Below are positions 41,899 through 51,756 of a stretch of DNA of 64,000 nucleotides, in pieces; the first letter of the stretch is position 1; the number at the start of each line of letters is the position of its first letter. Position numbers and translations under genes: made by a program. The notes beneath the pieces are model-generated. The model saw nothing but the letters and a program-made list of their open reading frames with translations. It had not been told where the DNA came from and did not search any database. Source of the stretch: an uncultured Bacteroidota bacterium (lineage in GTDB: Bacteria > Bacteroidota > Bacteroidia > 2-12-FULL-35-15). The DNA lies in contig CAINDA010000035.1 of the NCBI GenBank assembly GCA_903847205.1, forward strand, positions 186,001 to 250,000, in the 5' to 3' direction.

Positions 41899-44166
41899 AT
41901 GGCTTTTGACATTGAAATGATTAAAGGAGTTTATGAAAAACTGCCTTCTAAAGTGGAAGCAGCGCGCAGATTATTAGGCCGTCCGCTGACATTTACTGAA
42001 AAAATTCTTTATGCACATCTTGCAGAAGCATTACCTGCCAAGGCTTTTGAGCGTCAAAGATCCTATGTTGATTTTAAACCCGATCGCGTTGCTATGCAGG
42101 ATGCAACTGCACAAATGGCTTTACTTCAGTTTATGCAGGCAGGCAGGCCTAAAGTTGCCGTTCCTTCAACTGTTCACTGCGATCATTTAATTCAAGCGAA
42201 AGACGGAGCAGCAGCAGATTTGAATACTGCACGTGAAAAAAATAAAGAAGTTTATGATTTTCTTGCTTCTGTTTCTAATAAATACGGTATCGGTTTTTGG
42301 AAGCCGGGTGCAGGTATCATTCACCAGGTGATATTGGAAAATTATGCTTTTCCAGGGGGCCTGATGATCGGTACGGATTCTCACACAGTAAATGCAGGCG
42401 GTCTGGGCATGATTGCCATAGGCGTTGGAGGTGCTGATGCCTGCGATGTAATGGCAGGTCTTCCATGGGAATTAAAATTCCCAAAACTAATCGGTGTTAA
42501 ACTTACCGGAAAACTCAGCGGCTGGACATCATCAAAAGATATTATTTTAAAAGTTGCAGGCATCCTCACTGTGAAGGGCGGAACCAACGCAATCCTTGAA
42601 TATTTCGGGCCTGGTGCTGATTCATTATCATGCACAGGTAAAGGAACAATCTGCAACATGGGCGCCGAAATCGGGGCAACTACTTCTTTATTCTGCTACG
42701 ATCAGAAAATGGGAGAATACCTAAAAGGCACGAGCAGAGCTGATATTGCAGCTGAAGCAGATAAAGTTACTGAACATTTACGCGGTGATAAAGAAGTATA
42801 TGAATCACCTGAAAAATATTTTGATGAAGTTATTACTATTAATCTATCAGAACTGGAACCTCATATCAACGGTCCGTTTACGCCGGATCTGGCATGGCCG
42901 ATTTCAAAGTTTGCAGCAGCAGTAAAAGAAAACGGATGGCCTGCTAAATTGGATGTCGGCTTAATCGGTTCCTGCACAAATTCTTCTTACGAAGATATTT
43001 CGCGTGCAGCTTCTATTGCAAAACAGGCTGTAGATGCTGGATTTAAAACAATATCTGAATTCACTATTAATCCCGGTTCTGAGATGATCCGTTATACAGT
43101 TGAGCGCGACGGCTATCTGAATACATTTGAAAAAATGGGCGGGGAAGTTTTTGCCAATGCGTGCGGCCCTTGCATCGGGCAGTGGGCACGTCATATAGCA
43201 GACCCCGACAGAAAGAATTCCATAATTACTTCGTACAACAGAAATTTCGCAAAACGTAACGACGGAAATTCAAACACACATGCTTTTGTTGCATCACCTG
43301 AAATTGTTACTGCTTTGGCTCTTGCAGGCGACCTCACTTTTAATCCTTTGACTGATTATCTTGTGAACGCAAAAGGAGAAAAAATAAAACTGAAAGAACC
43401 TCTTGGAATTGAAATGCCTATAAAAGGTTTTGCTGTTGAAGATGCCGGCTTTCAGGCTCCTGCAAAAGACGGAAGCACTGTAAATATAATTGTTTCGCCG
43501 ACTTCAGACCGCCTGCAGTTATTGGATCCATTTGCTGCCTGGGAAGGTTATGATCTAAAAGGTTTGAAGCTGCTTATTAAAGCCAAAGGCAAATGTACTA
43601 CTGACCATATTTCAATGGCAGGCCCATGGCTGAAATACCGCGGGCATTTAGATAATATTTCAAACAATATGCTGATCGGCGCAGTGAACTATTTCAATGA
43701 TAAAACCGATACTGTTAAAAATCAATTGACCGGCCTGTACGATTCTGTTCCTGCTGTGCAGCGCTCTTATAAAGCAAGAGGAATTGGTTCTATCATAGTA
43801 GGCGATGAAAATTACGGCGAAGGTTCATCACGCGAACATGCCGCAATGGAACCCCGCTTTCTGGGCGTACGTGCGGTGCTTGTGAAATCGTTTGCCCGCA
43901 TTCACGAAACAAATCTTAAAAAACAAGGTATGTTAGGGCTGACATTTGCTGAAAAAGCAGATTATGATAAAATAAGAGAAGATGATTCAATTGATATAAT
44001 TGGATTAAAATCATTTGCCCCGGGTGTACCGTTAACATTGGTGTTAAACCATGCTGACGGCAGCAAAGATGAAATAAAAGTTAATCATACTTACAATGCC
44101 CAGCAGATTGAATGGTTCAAAGCTGGCGGTGCATTAAATATTATCCGTGCGAATGTGAGGGCATAA
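41899..44166 (+). CDS. Aconitate hydratase
   Basis: 755 residues, close to mitochondrial-type aconitases. It isomerises citrate to isocitrate in the TCA cycle with a [4Fe-4S] cluster. Cluster ligands are Cys359 (GSCTNSS), Cys422 and Cys425 (CGPCIG). Other landmarks are [27 protein letters not shown], and [15 protein letters not shown] with the catalytic Ser in the swivel domain. Length and motif spelling point to the mitochondrial/AcnA-like branch rather than AcnB. It has its own terminator and probable promoter, so it is a single-gene unit. Confidence 0.95.
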   Translation: MAFDIEMIKGVYEKLPSKVEAARRLLGRPLTFTEKILYAHLAEALPAKAFERQRSYVDFKPDRVAMQDATAQMALLQFMQAGRPKVAVPSTVHCDHLIQAKDGAAADLNTAREKNKEVYDFLASVSNKYGIGFWKPGAGIIHQVILENYAFPGGLMIGTDSHTVNAGGLGMIAIGVGGADACDVMAGLPWELKFPKLIGVKLTGKLSGWTSSKDIILKVAGILTVKGGTNAILEYFGPGADSLSCTGKGTICNMGAEIGATTSLFCYDQKMGEYLKGTSRADIAAEADKVTEHLRGDKEVYESPEKYFDEVITINLSELEPHINGPFTPDLAWPISKFAAAVKENGWPAKLDVGLIGSCTNSSYEDISRAASIAKQAVDAGFKTISEFTINPGSEMIRYTVERDGYLNTFEKMGGEVFANACGPCIGQWARHIADPDRKNSIITSYNRNFAKRNDGNSNTHAFVASPEIVTALALAGDLTFNPLTDYLVNAKGEKIKLKEPLGIEMPIKGFAVEDAGFQAPAKDGSTVNIIVSPTSDRLQLLDPFAAWEGYDLKGLKLLIKAKGKCTTDHISMAGPWLKYRGHLDNISNNMLIGAVNYFNDKTDTVKNQLTGLYDSVPAVQRSYKARGIGSIIVGDENYGEGSSREHAAMEPRFLGVRAVLVKSFARIHETNLKKQGMLGLTFAEKADYDKIREDDSIDIIGLKSFAPGVPLTLVLNHADGSKDEIKVNHTYNAQQIEWFKAGGALNIIRANVRA

Positions 44167-44190
44167 AATAGTTTTGAAATAAAATTTAAG

Positions 44191-44225
44191 AAAAATGCTC
44201 TGCAAATTTGCAGAGCATTTTTTTT
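44191..44225. terminator. Bidirectional terminator between aconitase and the DUF493 gene
   Basis: A 32-bp perfect palindrome (AAAAATGCTCTGCA, central AATT, TGCAGAGCATTTTT) followed by further T, between convergent genes. Confidence 0.92.
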
Positions 44226-44279
44226 GTAATTCAGATGAATATATTTTATGAATCTATTAAAGAAATAAAGGTTGATTAT

Positions 44280-44555
44280 CTAAAGTGCCATCAGCCCTTC
44301 AATGCCAGTCATTTCTTTATATTTATTAATAATAGAATCAGCATTCAGCATTACTTCTTTCACGGTAATACTGAAGTATTTTCCACTTGCAGATTCTTTA
44401 TGAGAAATCACTGCTTCATCAGAAAATTTAGCTTCAACCAAAGCAATTTTTTTGTTATCGGCAGGTATAATAAATTTAAACATATAAACCATCGGCCAGT
44501 TATTTTCCTTATTTAAAAGCCCCCGGAGCTTGTCAAAACGTTCGTCTATATCCAT
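44280..44555 (-). CDS. DUF493 family (YbeD-like) protein
   Basis: 91 residues, one small ferredoxin-like alpha/beta domain. The YMFKFIIPADNKKI strand, KESASGKYFSITVKEVM segment and a terminal helix plus EGLMAL match DUF493/YbeD. YbeD-like proteins resemble ACT regulatory domains; no role is established beyond hints in lipoate-related contexts in other bacteria. It is divergent from the S4 gene over a 61-bp spacer, where TATCTTTA (one mismatch to TAnnTTTG) could be its -7 box. Confidence 0.75.
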   Translation of the reverse strand: MDIDERFDKLRGLLNKENNWPMVYMFKFIIPADNKKIALVEAKFSDEAVISHKESASGKYFSITVKEVMLNADSIINKYKEMTGIEGLMAL

Positions 44556-44589
44556 CCCGTAAAGATAAATTTTAATTCATTTAGTTTGT

Positions 44590-44597
44590 TAATTTTG
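44590..44597 (+). promoter_or_regulatory. Candidate -7 box (TAATTTTG) for the S4 gene
   Basis: An exact TAnnTTTG match ends 19 nt before the ATG at 44617. No TTG -33 element is present. Confidence 0.4.
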
Positions 44598-44616
44598 TGA
44601 GGAATTCAAAATTTCT

Positions 44617-44823
44617 ATGGAAACATTTAAAATTAAAGGCAGTTATATTCAACTCAACCAATTAATAAAAGCGATGGCCTGGAGTGCCAATGGCGCAGAG
44701 GCAAATGCTCTTATCGAGAACGGATTACTTAAAGTAAACGGGGAGACCGAATACAGAAAACGAAATAAATTAATTATCGGCGACAGCGTGGAGTTTAAAA
44801 AACAAAAAATTGTTATAGAATAA
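44617..44823 (+). CDS. S4-domain RNA-binding protein (YaaA/YbcJ-like)
   Basis: 68 residues forming a single S4 domain: IQLNQLIKAMAWSANGAEAN, then LIENGLLKVNGETEYRKRNK and the closing KLIIGDSVEFKKQKIVI. Stand-alone S4 proteins of this size (YaaA near recF, or YbcJ) bind structured RNA, probably ribosomal. No dnaN/recF neighbour is present here. Typical length. Confidence 0.9.
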   Translation: METFKIKGSYIQLNQLIKAMAWSANGAEANALIENGLLKVNGETEYRKRNKLIIGDSVEFKKQKIVIE

Positions 44824-44858
44824 AATGACTTTATAAAAATATTCAAAATTAATTTCAC

Positions 44859-44952
44859 TGTCATTCAGATTCCTTACATTTTTTGGAAGGATGAAGAATC
44901 TTTCCTATAATAAGGAAGACCCTTCATCGCCAAAAGGCTCTTCAGGATGACA
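44859..44952. repeat. Dispersed MITE-like repeat, copy 2 (TGTCAT...ATGACA ends)
   Basis: TGTCATTCAGA (44859-44869) and TCAGGATGACA (44942-44952) are imperfect inverted ends (9/11). The interior includes GAAGAATCTT and CCTTCATCGCCAAAAGGCTC, related to the right half of copy 1 at 26463-26561. Non-coding, 94 bp. Confidence 0.6.
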
Positions 44953-44998
44953 TTTGAAATATAATGAAAATCGGTATAATATTTATTCATTAAGAATT

Positions 44999-47161
44999 AT
45001 GAGTGCAAAAAAAAAGGGAGATAAACACAATTCAAAAACCAGTCTGCAGGCTAAACCATTTAATAAATATTTACTTGCAGGACTTATTCTGGTTACCGTT
45101 TTCATATACTTCAAATCATTGAATAACCAGCTTACTGCTTGGGATGATAAAAATTATGTTTCTGAGAACCCAGATATTCAAACGCTTCATAAAGACAGTG
45201 TTGTTTATACTCTAAAACACACCTTCAGCACCAATGTAATGGGGAATTATCACCCTCTTACTATGCTCAGCTACTGCATGGAATATGCAAAATTTAAACT
45301 TAATCCCAAACCTTACCATATTACAAACCTGCTCCTTCACCTGCTGAACTCCTTGCTGGCATTGTGTTTTATATGCCTGTTAACGCAGCGGCAGTGGGCC
45401 GCATTTATTACAGCGCTGCTCTTTGCAATACATCCCATGCATGTGGAATCCGTTGCCTGGGTATCAGAGCGGAAAGATGTACTCTATTCGTTTTTTTACC
45501 TGGCGGGGCTCTGTTCGTATATTTTTTATTTACAAAAAGAAAAATGGAAATGGCATTTTTATGCACTGACTTTTTTACTTTTTTTATTAGCGGCTTTTTC
45601 AAAAGGAATGGCAGTCAGTCTTCCCATCGTTTTTTTTGCAGTTGATTATTTTTTGGGCCGAAAAATAACGTTGAAGGAAGTATTGGAAAAAATACCCTTC
45701 CTTATAATTTCTCTTATTTTTGGAATTTTGGCAATTAAAGCCCAGACCAATGCATTGAGCGACATAGCTCACTATAATTTCTTCGATCGCATTTTATTCA
45801 GCAGCTACGGACTCTTTGAATATTTATGGAAACTGGCAGTACCGATAAATTTGTCCTGCTTTTATGATTATCCTTTAAAGGACAACGGCATGTATCCGCC
45901 CATTTTTTACCTGGCGCCGATTGTAATTCTTGCCATTGCATTTTTCGTTTATAAATCAAGAATTTTCGGAAGAGAGATAGTGTTTGGATTTGGATTTTTT
46001 CTCATCACAATTGTATTGGTGTTGCAGATACTCCCTGTTGGTAATGCAATCATCGCCGACCGCTACACGTATCTGCCTTACATTGGAATCTTTTTTATCA
46101 TCGGCACACTGATAAATAATTTACTTGAAAATAAATACGAAAAATTCCAATCATGGAAAACACCTGCAGTTATCGGATTAGCAGTGTTTTCACTGATATG
46201 CTGTTTCCTTTCATTTCAGCGTTCTAAAGTCTGGCATGATACCATTTCTCTATGGACAGACGCCATTGAAAAGTTCGACAAATCGCCAACAGCTTTTAAA
46301 GCAAGAGGAGGAGGCTATTCTGATACAAAACAATATGATAAAGCGCTTGCTGATTATAACCGTACTATTTTTCTCAAAAGTGATTACCCTGATGCTTATA
46401 ATGACCGCGGACTTGTTTATTTCCAGCTTGAAAAATACGATACTGCAATTGCAGATTTCAGCAGGGCTGTGGAGCTTAAAAAGGACTATCCAACAGCCTA
46501 CTATAACCGGGGAGTTGCCTATTTCAATTTTAAGAAAAATAGGGAGGCTGTAATGGATTATTCAACTGCAATACAGCAGAATCCCAAAATGGCTGAGGCT
46601 TTTAATAATAGAGGCACTGTTTATACTTCACTTGAAAAATTTGATACTGCAATTACAGATTTCAATGAGGCAATCAACCTGGTAAATAACTACTCTAATG
46701 CATACTATAACAGGGGATTGGCCTACTATGCTTTGAAAAAATATGATGATGCAATAAATGATTTCAGCGCTGCAATCCGCTTCAGTCCGAGACTTGCTCT
46801 TGCTTATTATAAACGCGGACTTGTTTACATTGATCTTAAAAAGTACAATGAGGCAATAAGCGATTATACTTCAGCAATCGACTACAGCCAGAAAAATTCG
46901 AATGCCATTTCAAATGCCTACTACAACAGAGGATGCGCTTACGATGATTTAAGAAAACTGGATGAGGCGATAAGTGATTATACTGAAGCAATTCAAAATA
47001 ATACTTCCAATGAAAAGGCTTATTACAACAGGGCTGTAGTATATTTTTCTATTCAGAAATATCAGCAGGCGCTGGAAGATGCTCAAAAAGCCAAACAGTT
47101 TGGTTATGCAGTTGATCCGCGCTTTTTTGATGCTGTTCAATCGAAAATAATAACGCATTAA
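44999..47161 (+). CDS. TMTC-like GT-C membrane protein with a long TPR tail (paralogue 2)
   Basis: 720 residues from the ATG at 44999. An in-frame ATG at 44954 exists, but the paralogue at 47294 begins with the same TTAAGAATT-ATG-AG context and MSAKK, which fixes this start. About ten membrane helices (about 25-415) contain AWDDKNYV, NYHPLTMLSY, HPMHVESVAWVSERKDVLY and IADRYTYLPYIG. The tail has about eight TPRs (about 430-700, Y-Y-N-R-G-x-A-Y-x-x-x-K-K-Y-x-x-A-I repeats). Probable GT-C glycosyltransferase acting on exported substrates, by analogy with TMTC1-4. A nearly adjacent paralogue follows. Confidence 0.75.
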   Translation: MSAKKKGDKHNSKTSLQAKPFNKYLLAGLILVTVFIYFKSLNNQLTAWDDKNYVSENPDIQTLHKDSVVYTLKHTFSTNVMGNYHPLTMLSYCMEYAKFKLNPKPYHITNLLLHLLNSLLALCFICLLTQRQWAAFITALLFAIHPMHVESVAWVSERKDVLYSFFYLAGLCSYIFYLQKEKWKWHFYALTFLLFLLAAFSKGMAVSLPIVFFAVDYFLGRKITLKEVLEKIPFLIISLIFGILAIKAQTNALSDIAHYNFFDRILFSSYGLFEYLWKLAVPINLSCFYDYPLKDNGMYPPIFYLAPIVILAIAFFVYKSRIFGREIVFGFGFFLITIVLVLQILPVGNAIIADRYTYLPYIGIFFIIGTLINNLLENKYEKFQSWKTPAVIGLAVFSLICCFLSFQRSKVWHDTISLWTDAIEKFDKSPTAFKARGGGYSDTKQYDKALADYNRTIFLKSDYPDAYNDRGLVYFQLEKYDTAIADFSRAVELKKDYPTAYYNRGVAYFNFKKNREAVMDYSTAIQQNPKMAEAFNNRGTVYTSLEKFDTAITDFNEAINLVNNYSNAYYNRGLAYYALKKYDDAINDFSAAIRFSPRLALAYYKRGLVYIDLKKYNEAISDYTSAIDYSQKNSNAISNAYYNRGCAYDDLRKLDEAISDYTEAIQNNTSNEKAYYNRAVVYFSIQKYQQALEDAQKAKQFGYAVDPRFFDAVQSKIITH

Positions 47162-47293
47162 TTTTAGAACCTATTAAAAAAAAATTGGATTCAGTATCGA
47201 GCTTTATCTATTGAATAAAATTAATTGAAATTATTTTTTTATAAATAAAATAGAATTTATCCCTGATAAATTAAAACTTATCTTTTAAGAATT

Positions 47294-49060
47294 ATGAGCG
47301 CGAAAAAGATCATTTCTAAAAATCAGAAAAAAATAAATTCGCAGCCGAAGTCCTATACTAAACTTCTGCTGGCAGCACTTATTCTTATTACTGTTTTTGT
47401 TTATTTTAAATCTTTTAATAATCAATTTATAACTACCTGGGATGATCATGGGTATGTTACAGAAAACAATGACATCAGAACACTACACGGTGACAGTTTA
47501 AGCTACACGCTGAAGAAAACCTTCAGCGAAAATGTTTTAGGAAATTACCACCCGCTCACAATGCTGGTTTACTGTATTGAATATCAAAAATTCAAACTCA
47601 ATCCCAAACCTTATCACGTTACAAATTTTATTCTGCACCTGCTTAACACGCTCCTTGTTTTCTTTTTTATCTGGCTTTTAACGCAGCAGCAATGGGTCGC
47701 ATTTATCACTGCTCTGCTCTTTGCCGTGCATCCCATGCATGTTGAATCCGTTGCATGGGTGTCGGAACTAAAGGATGTACTTTATTCATTTTTCTATATT
47801 GCAGCGCTTTGTTCTTATATTTTTTATTTGAATAAAGAAGAAAAGAAAAAATATTTTTATGTACTTACTCTTTTTCTTTTTACAGCTTCTCTTTTCTCAA
47901 AGGCAATGGCGGTGAGTCTTCCCATAGCATTTTTTGCAATTGATTATTTTATCGGGCGAAAAATTACTTCAAAAACAGTATTAGAAAAAGTGCCGTTTAT
48001 TGTGCTTTCATTTATTTTCGGGTTTATTGCTATAGAAGCACAAAGATCTGCCAGTGCGCTTGCGGGCTTAACTCAATCTAATTTTTTTGACCGTATTTTG
48101 TTCAGCTGTTACGGCATAATGATGTACTTGTGGAAACTCATTGTTCCGATGAATTTATCCTGCTTCTACAATTATCCCGACAAACAAAACGGAATGCTTC
48201 CTTTCATTTTTTCCGTATCACCAGTGCTTGTGGCGGCTGTTTTATTTTTAATTTATAAATCGCAGCGTTTTGGAAAAGATGTGCTGTTTGGCTTCGCCTT
48301 TTTTTTCGTAACAATAGTTTTGGTTTTGCAGGTACTCCCTGTTGGAGATGCTGTGATTGCTGACCGTTATACCTACCTCCCCTATATCGGCCTGTTTTTT
48401 GTCATTGCTCGATTGATAAATAATTTAATACAAAACAAATCAGAAAAATCGCAGTCATTAAAAACAATTTCTCTTGCATCGCTGAGTCTGTTTTCACTTG
48501 TCTGCTGTTATCTATCGATACAGCGCTGCAAAGTCTGGAAAGACAATATTTCTCTTTGGAGTGATGCCATTGAAAAATATGACAAAGCTCCAAAATCCAT
48601 TAACAATAGGGGATTAGCGTACTCCAAGGTAAAACAATACGACAAAGCATTCGAAGATTTTAACCGCACTATTGAGCTCGACAAACAATTTTTGGAAGTA
48701 TATTATAACCGCGGGGTGTCTTATTTTTTCCTCGGGAAATATGATGAGGCAATCAAAGATTATACAGCAGCAATTTTTTACAAACCTAAATTTCCGCTTG
48801 CATTCAGCAATCGCGGAAGCGCCTATTTTATGCTGAAAAGATACGATGAAGCTGTAAAAGATTATAATACTGCAATTGACCAGGATTCAAAATTTGCAAA
48901 GGTTTACTGCGACAGAGCCGGGGCGTATTTTACAATGCGTAAATTTCAGCCGGCGCTTGAAGATGCCCTGAAAGCGCAGGAATTGGGCTACGCAGTAGAT
49001 CCTCATTTTATTGAAGCAATTCAGGAAAGCATAAAAAATGCAAAGCAAACTGTGAAGTAA
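47294..49060 (+). CDS. TMTC-like GT-C membrane protein with a short TPR tail (paralogue 3)
   Basis: 588 residues, closely similar to the preceding gene throughout the membrane part: TWDDHGYVTENN, NYHPLTMLVY, HPMHVESVAWVSELKDVLY and IADRYTYLPYIG. The Arg of the ERKD motif is Leu here (SELKDVLY), a change in an otherwise conserved loop. About four TPR units end the chain (about 435-560), half as many as in paralogue 2. The 132-bp gap and equal orientation suggest tandem duplication. Confidence 0.75.
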   Translation: MSAKKIISKNQKKINSQPKSYTKLLLAALILITVFVYFKSFNNQFITTWDDHGYVTENNDIRTLHGDSLSYTLKKTFSENVLGNYHPLTMLVYCIEYQKFKLNPKPYHVTNFILHLLNTLLVFFFIWLLTQQQWVAFITALLFAVHPMHVESVAWVSELKDVLYSFFYIAALCSYIFYLNKEEKKKYFYVLTLFLFTASLFSKAMAVSLPIAFFAIDYFIGRKITSKTVLEKVPFIVLSFIFGFIAIEAQRSASALAGLTQSNFFDRILFSCYGIMMYLWKLIVPMNLSCFYNYPDKQNGMLPFIFSVSPVLVAAVLFLIYKSQRFGKDVLFGFAFFFVTIVLVLQVLPVGDAVIADRYTYLPYIGLFFVIARLINNLIQNKSEKSQSLKTISLASLSLFSLVCCYLSIQRCKVWKDNISLWSDAIEKYDKAPKSINNRGLAYSKVKQYDKAFEDFNRTIELDKQFLEVYYNRGVSYFFLGKYDEAIKDYTAAIFYKPKFPLAFSNRGSAYFMLKRYDEAVKDYNTAIDQDSKFAKVYCDRAGAYFTMRKFQPALEDALKAQELGYAVDPHFIEAIQESIKNAKQTVK

Positions 49061-49090
49061 TATTTTAATTTAAAATTTCGGCTTTTGCTT

Positions 49091-49453
49091 TTATCCGTGA
49101 TAAACGCGTGAAGCGCTGATTAAACTATCAGTTAATTCAAGTACTTCTGCTACCAGCATATCCGGTTCTCCATCTACTTTTCGGGTGTATTCCAAAAATA
49201 TTCTTTCCTCATCAGCTGTTAAAGAAGTAATGCTGTAATTCAAGCTTGGCATTCTGTCGAACGCATCCTGCCACCATTCTCTTAAAGCATCTTTTCCTTT
49301 AATAATTCCTTTTGTTTCTGGTTTTCGCTCTTTTAGTTTTGGACTAAAATGCCTGGCATCGTCATGGTATAATGATAGGAGCTGCTCCGTATTTTGAGTG
49401 TTGAATGATTTAAACCATTTTATTGCAATGGTCATGCTTTCCTGATGTGTCAT
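49091..49453 (-). CDS. NTF2/SnoaL-like protein
   Basis: 120 residues from the ATG at 49453; the 21 upstream codons are not supported. The first half (TIAIKWFKSFNTQNTEQLLSLYHDDARHFSPKL) and the closing strands (LREWWQDAFDRMPSL, ERIFLEYTRKVDGEPD) follow the NTF2-like cone fold of the SnoaL type. Members are isomerases, cyclases or simply ligand-binding proteins. No catalytic residue can be assigned with confidence. Monocistronic. Confidence 0.75.
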   Translation of the reverse strand: MTHQESMTIAIKWFKSFNTQNTEQLLSLYHDDARHFSPKLKERKPETKGIIKGKDALREWWQDAFDRMPSLNYSITSLTADEERIFLEYTRKVDGEPDMLVAEVLELTDSLISASRVYHG

Positions 49454-49566
49454 CTTGAATTTTTTTCTTTCAAAAATAGTTGAAAAAACTGTAGATAAAA
49501 AATTTACTGCCTTCAATAAAGCCGAATCTATTTGTTAATTTTACAATTCAATCGAAAAATCAAATC

Positions 49567-51633
49567 ATGCCTGCAAAATTTTTGCTGTTTCTTTTACTAT
49601 TTTCCCCGATTTGCTTTTCACAGGTCAAGCCTGATAACATTACCATTGCAAGGGACACTTTTGGCATCCCGCATATTTTTGCTCCTACCGATGCTGAGGC
49701 AGTTTATGGTTTGGCATGGGCGCACTGCGAAGATGATTTTGAGCATATTCAGTTAATACTTATTGCCGGGAAGGCGCGTATGGGCGAAATAACAGGCAAG
49801 GAGGGTGCAGAAGTGGATTATTTTGTTCAATTTATAAAAGCAAAAGAAACAGTTGACAGGTATTATGAAAAAGACCTTTCATCAAATTATAAAAAAGTGC
49901 TGCAGTCTTATGCCGATGGATTGAATGCTTTTGCAGCAACTCATCCAAAAGAAATAAAATTAAAAAATATTTTCCCCATTAATGCAAAAGATATTCTTGT
50001 CGGGTATAATTTAATTCTTACAAGTATGGTTGGTGTTCCGATGGCGCTGGAGTCTATCATAAAAGGCAAACCGGATGATTATATTTTTAATGCCAGTGCC
50101 GGGTCAAATGAAATCGCACTGACCTCCCCAATGACAAAGGACAGCTCCACCTACTTGGTTATTAACCCGCATGTTCCGCTGGAAGGACAAGCGTCATGGT
50201 ATGAGGCGCATATTTGCAGCGATGAGGGCTGGAATAATTACGGTGCATTGATACCGGGTATGATGTCGCCGGCAATGGGCTGTAACGATCATTTAGGCTG
50301 GGCAATCACCTTTAACTGGCCTGACTATGTTGATATTTATGAGATGGAGATTAACCCGCAGAATAAAAATCAATATAAATTTGACGGTGACTGGTATGAT
50401 TTCGATGTGCGAAATATTCCATTAAAAGTGAAAACAAAGCTTGGGAAAATTAAAGTAAAAAAAGAAGCTTTATGGTGCATTTACGGGCCTGCATACCGCA
50501 CCAAGAAAGGTGTTTATGCATTACGCTACAACACAATGTTTAATGTTAAAGCTGCTGAACAGTGGTATCTCCTGAGTAAATCAAAAGAGTATAACACTTT
50601 TTATAACGCTATGAATATGCAGGGGATTCCGTTATTTAATTTTATGTATGCGGATGAAACAGATTATATTTCCTATATGTTCAATGCCTATCTGCCAAAG
50701 AGAAACCCAGATTACAACTGGCAGAAAACTGTTCCGGGAAATACATCAAAAACTTATTGGAATCAATTTTATTCAATTGTTGATATGCCTCAAAAGAGCC
50801 GTCCTTCCTGCGGATATTTATATAATACCAATAACACGCCTTTCAGGTGTACCGCTGCTGCTGAAAATTTAGATGAAAAAACTTTTGATAAACAATCTGC
50901 ATTTTCCTGGAACAGAACAAATAACCGCGATCTGCGTTTCAATGAATTAATAGCAGGAAAAAAAAATCTCACATTCCAGGAGTTCAAAAATATAAAATAC
51001 GATTACACTTATCCGAAAGAAACGGGAGGTATTTATAAAACTTTTAAGCCGATATATTCCCTTAAAGAAGAGGATTACCCTGATATTGCAGATGCTATAG
51101 CTAAACTTAAAAAGTGGAATTTTTCAGGAGCCATTGATAACAGAGATGCGGCTTTGGCTTCGTTTACATTTAATTATTTATTTAAAAAAAAGAAGGCCGC
51201 GTATAATGAGCTAGAAACAGGAATTGAATATGATACACCGCTTCTAGTAGAAGCAATCCGTTATGCAAAAAAGCAGATGATAAAATATCATAAAAGTATT
51301 GATGTTCCTTTCGGTGATGTGCAGCGTCTGGTTAGGAAAGATAAATCATATCCTCTTGCCGGTCTGCCCGAATGTTTGGCGGCAATAGTAAGCGAGCCTC
51401 AAAAAAACGGAACACTGCTCGCACAAAACGGCGATTCATTTATAATGTTTGCCAAGTTTTCAAAAAAAGGAAATACTTACGAATCAGTTGTTCCTTACGG
51501 CGAATCCCGCCGAGACGGAAGTCCCCATTTAATGGATCAAATGAAATTATACAGCACGCAGCAAACTAAACCAGTTACACTTGATAGAGCAAAAGTGCTG
51601 CAGTCAGCTGTAAGCATTTATCATCCAAAATAA
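49567..51633 (+). CDS. Penicillin acylase family (Ntn) hydrolase
   Basis: 688 residues with signal peptide (FLLFLLLFSPICFSQ). The family matures by autocleavage before a catalytic Ser. Here GSNEIALT places that residue at Ser180-Asn181, splitting a roughly 155-residue alpha chain from a roughly 510-residue beta chain. The catalytic Asn240 is in GCNDHLGWAITF, and PHVPLEGQASWYEAH matches the oxyanion/substrate segment. TFGIPHIFAPTDAEAVYGLAWAHCEDD is the alpha-chain hallmark region. Family substrates include penicillins, acyl-homoserine lactones and other amides; the natural substrate here is unknown. Predicted periplasmic. Confidence 0.9.
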   Translation: MPAKFLLFLLLFSPICFSQVKPDNITIARDTFGIPHIFAPTDAEAVYGLAWAHCEDDFEHIQLILIAGKARMGEITGKEGAEVDYFVQFIKAKETVDRYYEKDLSSNYKKVLQSYADGLNAFAATHPKEIKLKNIFPINAKDILVGYNLILTSMVGVPMALESIIKGKPDDYIFNASAGSNEIALTSPMTKDSSTYLVINPHVPLEGQASWYEAHICSDEGWNNYGALIPGMMSPAMGCNDHLGWAITFNWPDYVDIYEMEINPQNKNQYKFDGDWYDFDVRNIPLKVKTKLGKIKVKKEALWCIYGPAYRTKKGVYALRYNTMFNVKAAEQWYLLSKSKEYNTFYNAMNMQGIPLFNFMYADETDYISYMFNAYLPKRNPDYNWQKTVPGNTSKTYWNQFYSIVDMPQKSRPSCGYLYNTNNTPFRCTAAAENLDEKTFDKQSAFSWNRTNNRDLRFNELIAGKKNLTFQEFKNIKYDYTYPKETGGIYKTFKPIYSLKEEDYPDIADAIAKLKKWNFSGAIDNRDAALASFTFNYLFKKKKAAYNELETGIEYDTPLLVEAIRYAKKQMIKYHKSIDVPFGDVQRLVRKDKSYPLAGLPECLAAIVSEPQKNGTLLAQNGDSFIMFAKFSKKGNTYESVVPYGESRRDGSPHLMDQMKLYSTQQTKPVTLDRAKVLQSAVSIYHPK

Positions 51634-51721
51634 TATTTAAATTTTAAAATATTCAAATTCGACAATGAACGTGTTTTAATTTTCAAGTTGACCAATTATA
51701 AAATAAGAAATGTGCTGATAT

Positions 51722-51750
51722 AATTTTCAAATTAACAAATTTTCAAATTA
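51722..51750. repeat. AATTTTCAAATTA word repeats, copy B
   Basis: The 13-mer AATTTTCAAATTA occurs twice (51722-51734 and 51738-51750), 3 bp apart, just before hemE. Its reverse complement is at 28642-28654. Confidence 0.5.
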
Positions 51751-51756
51751 GTAAAT

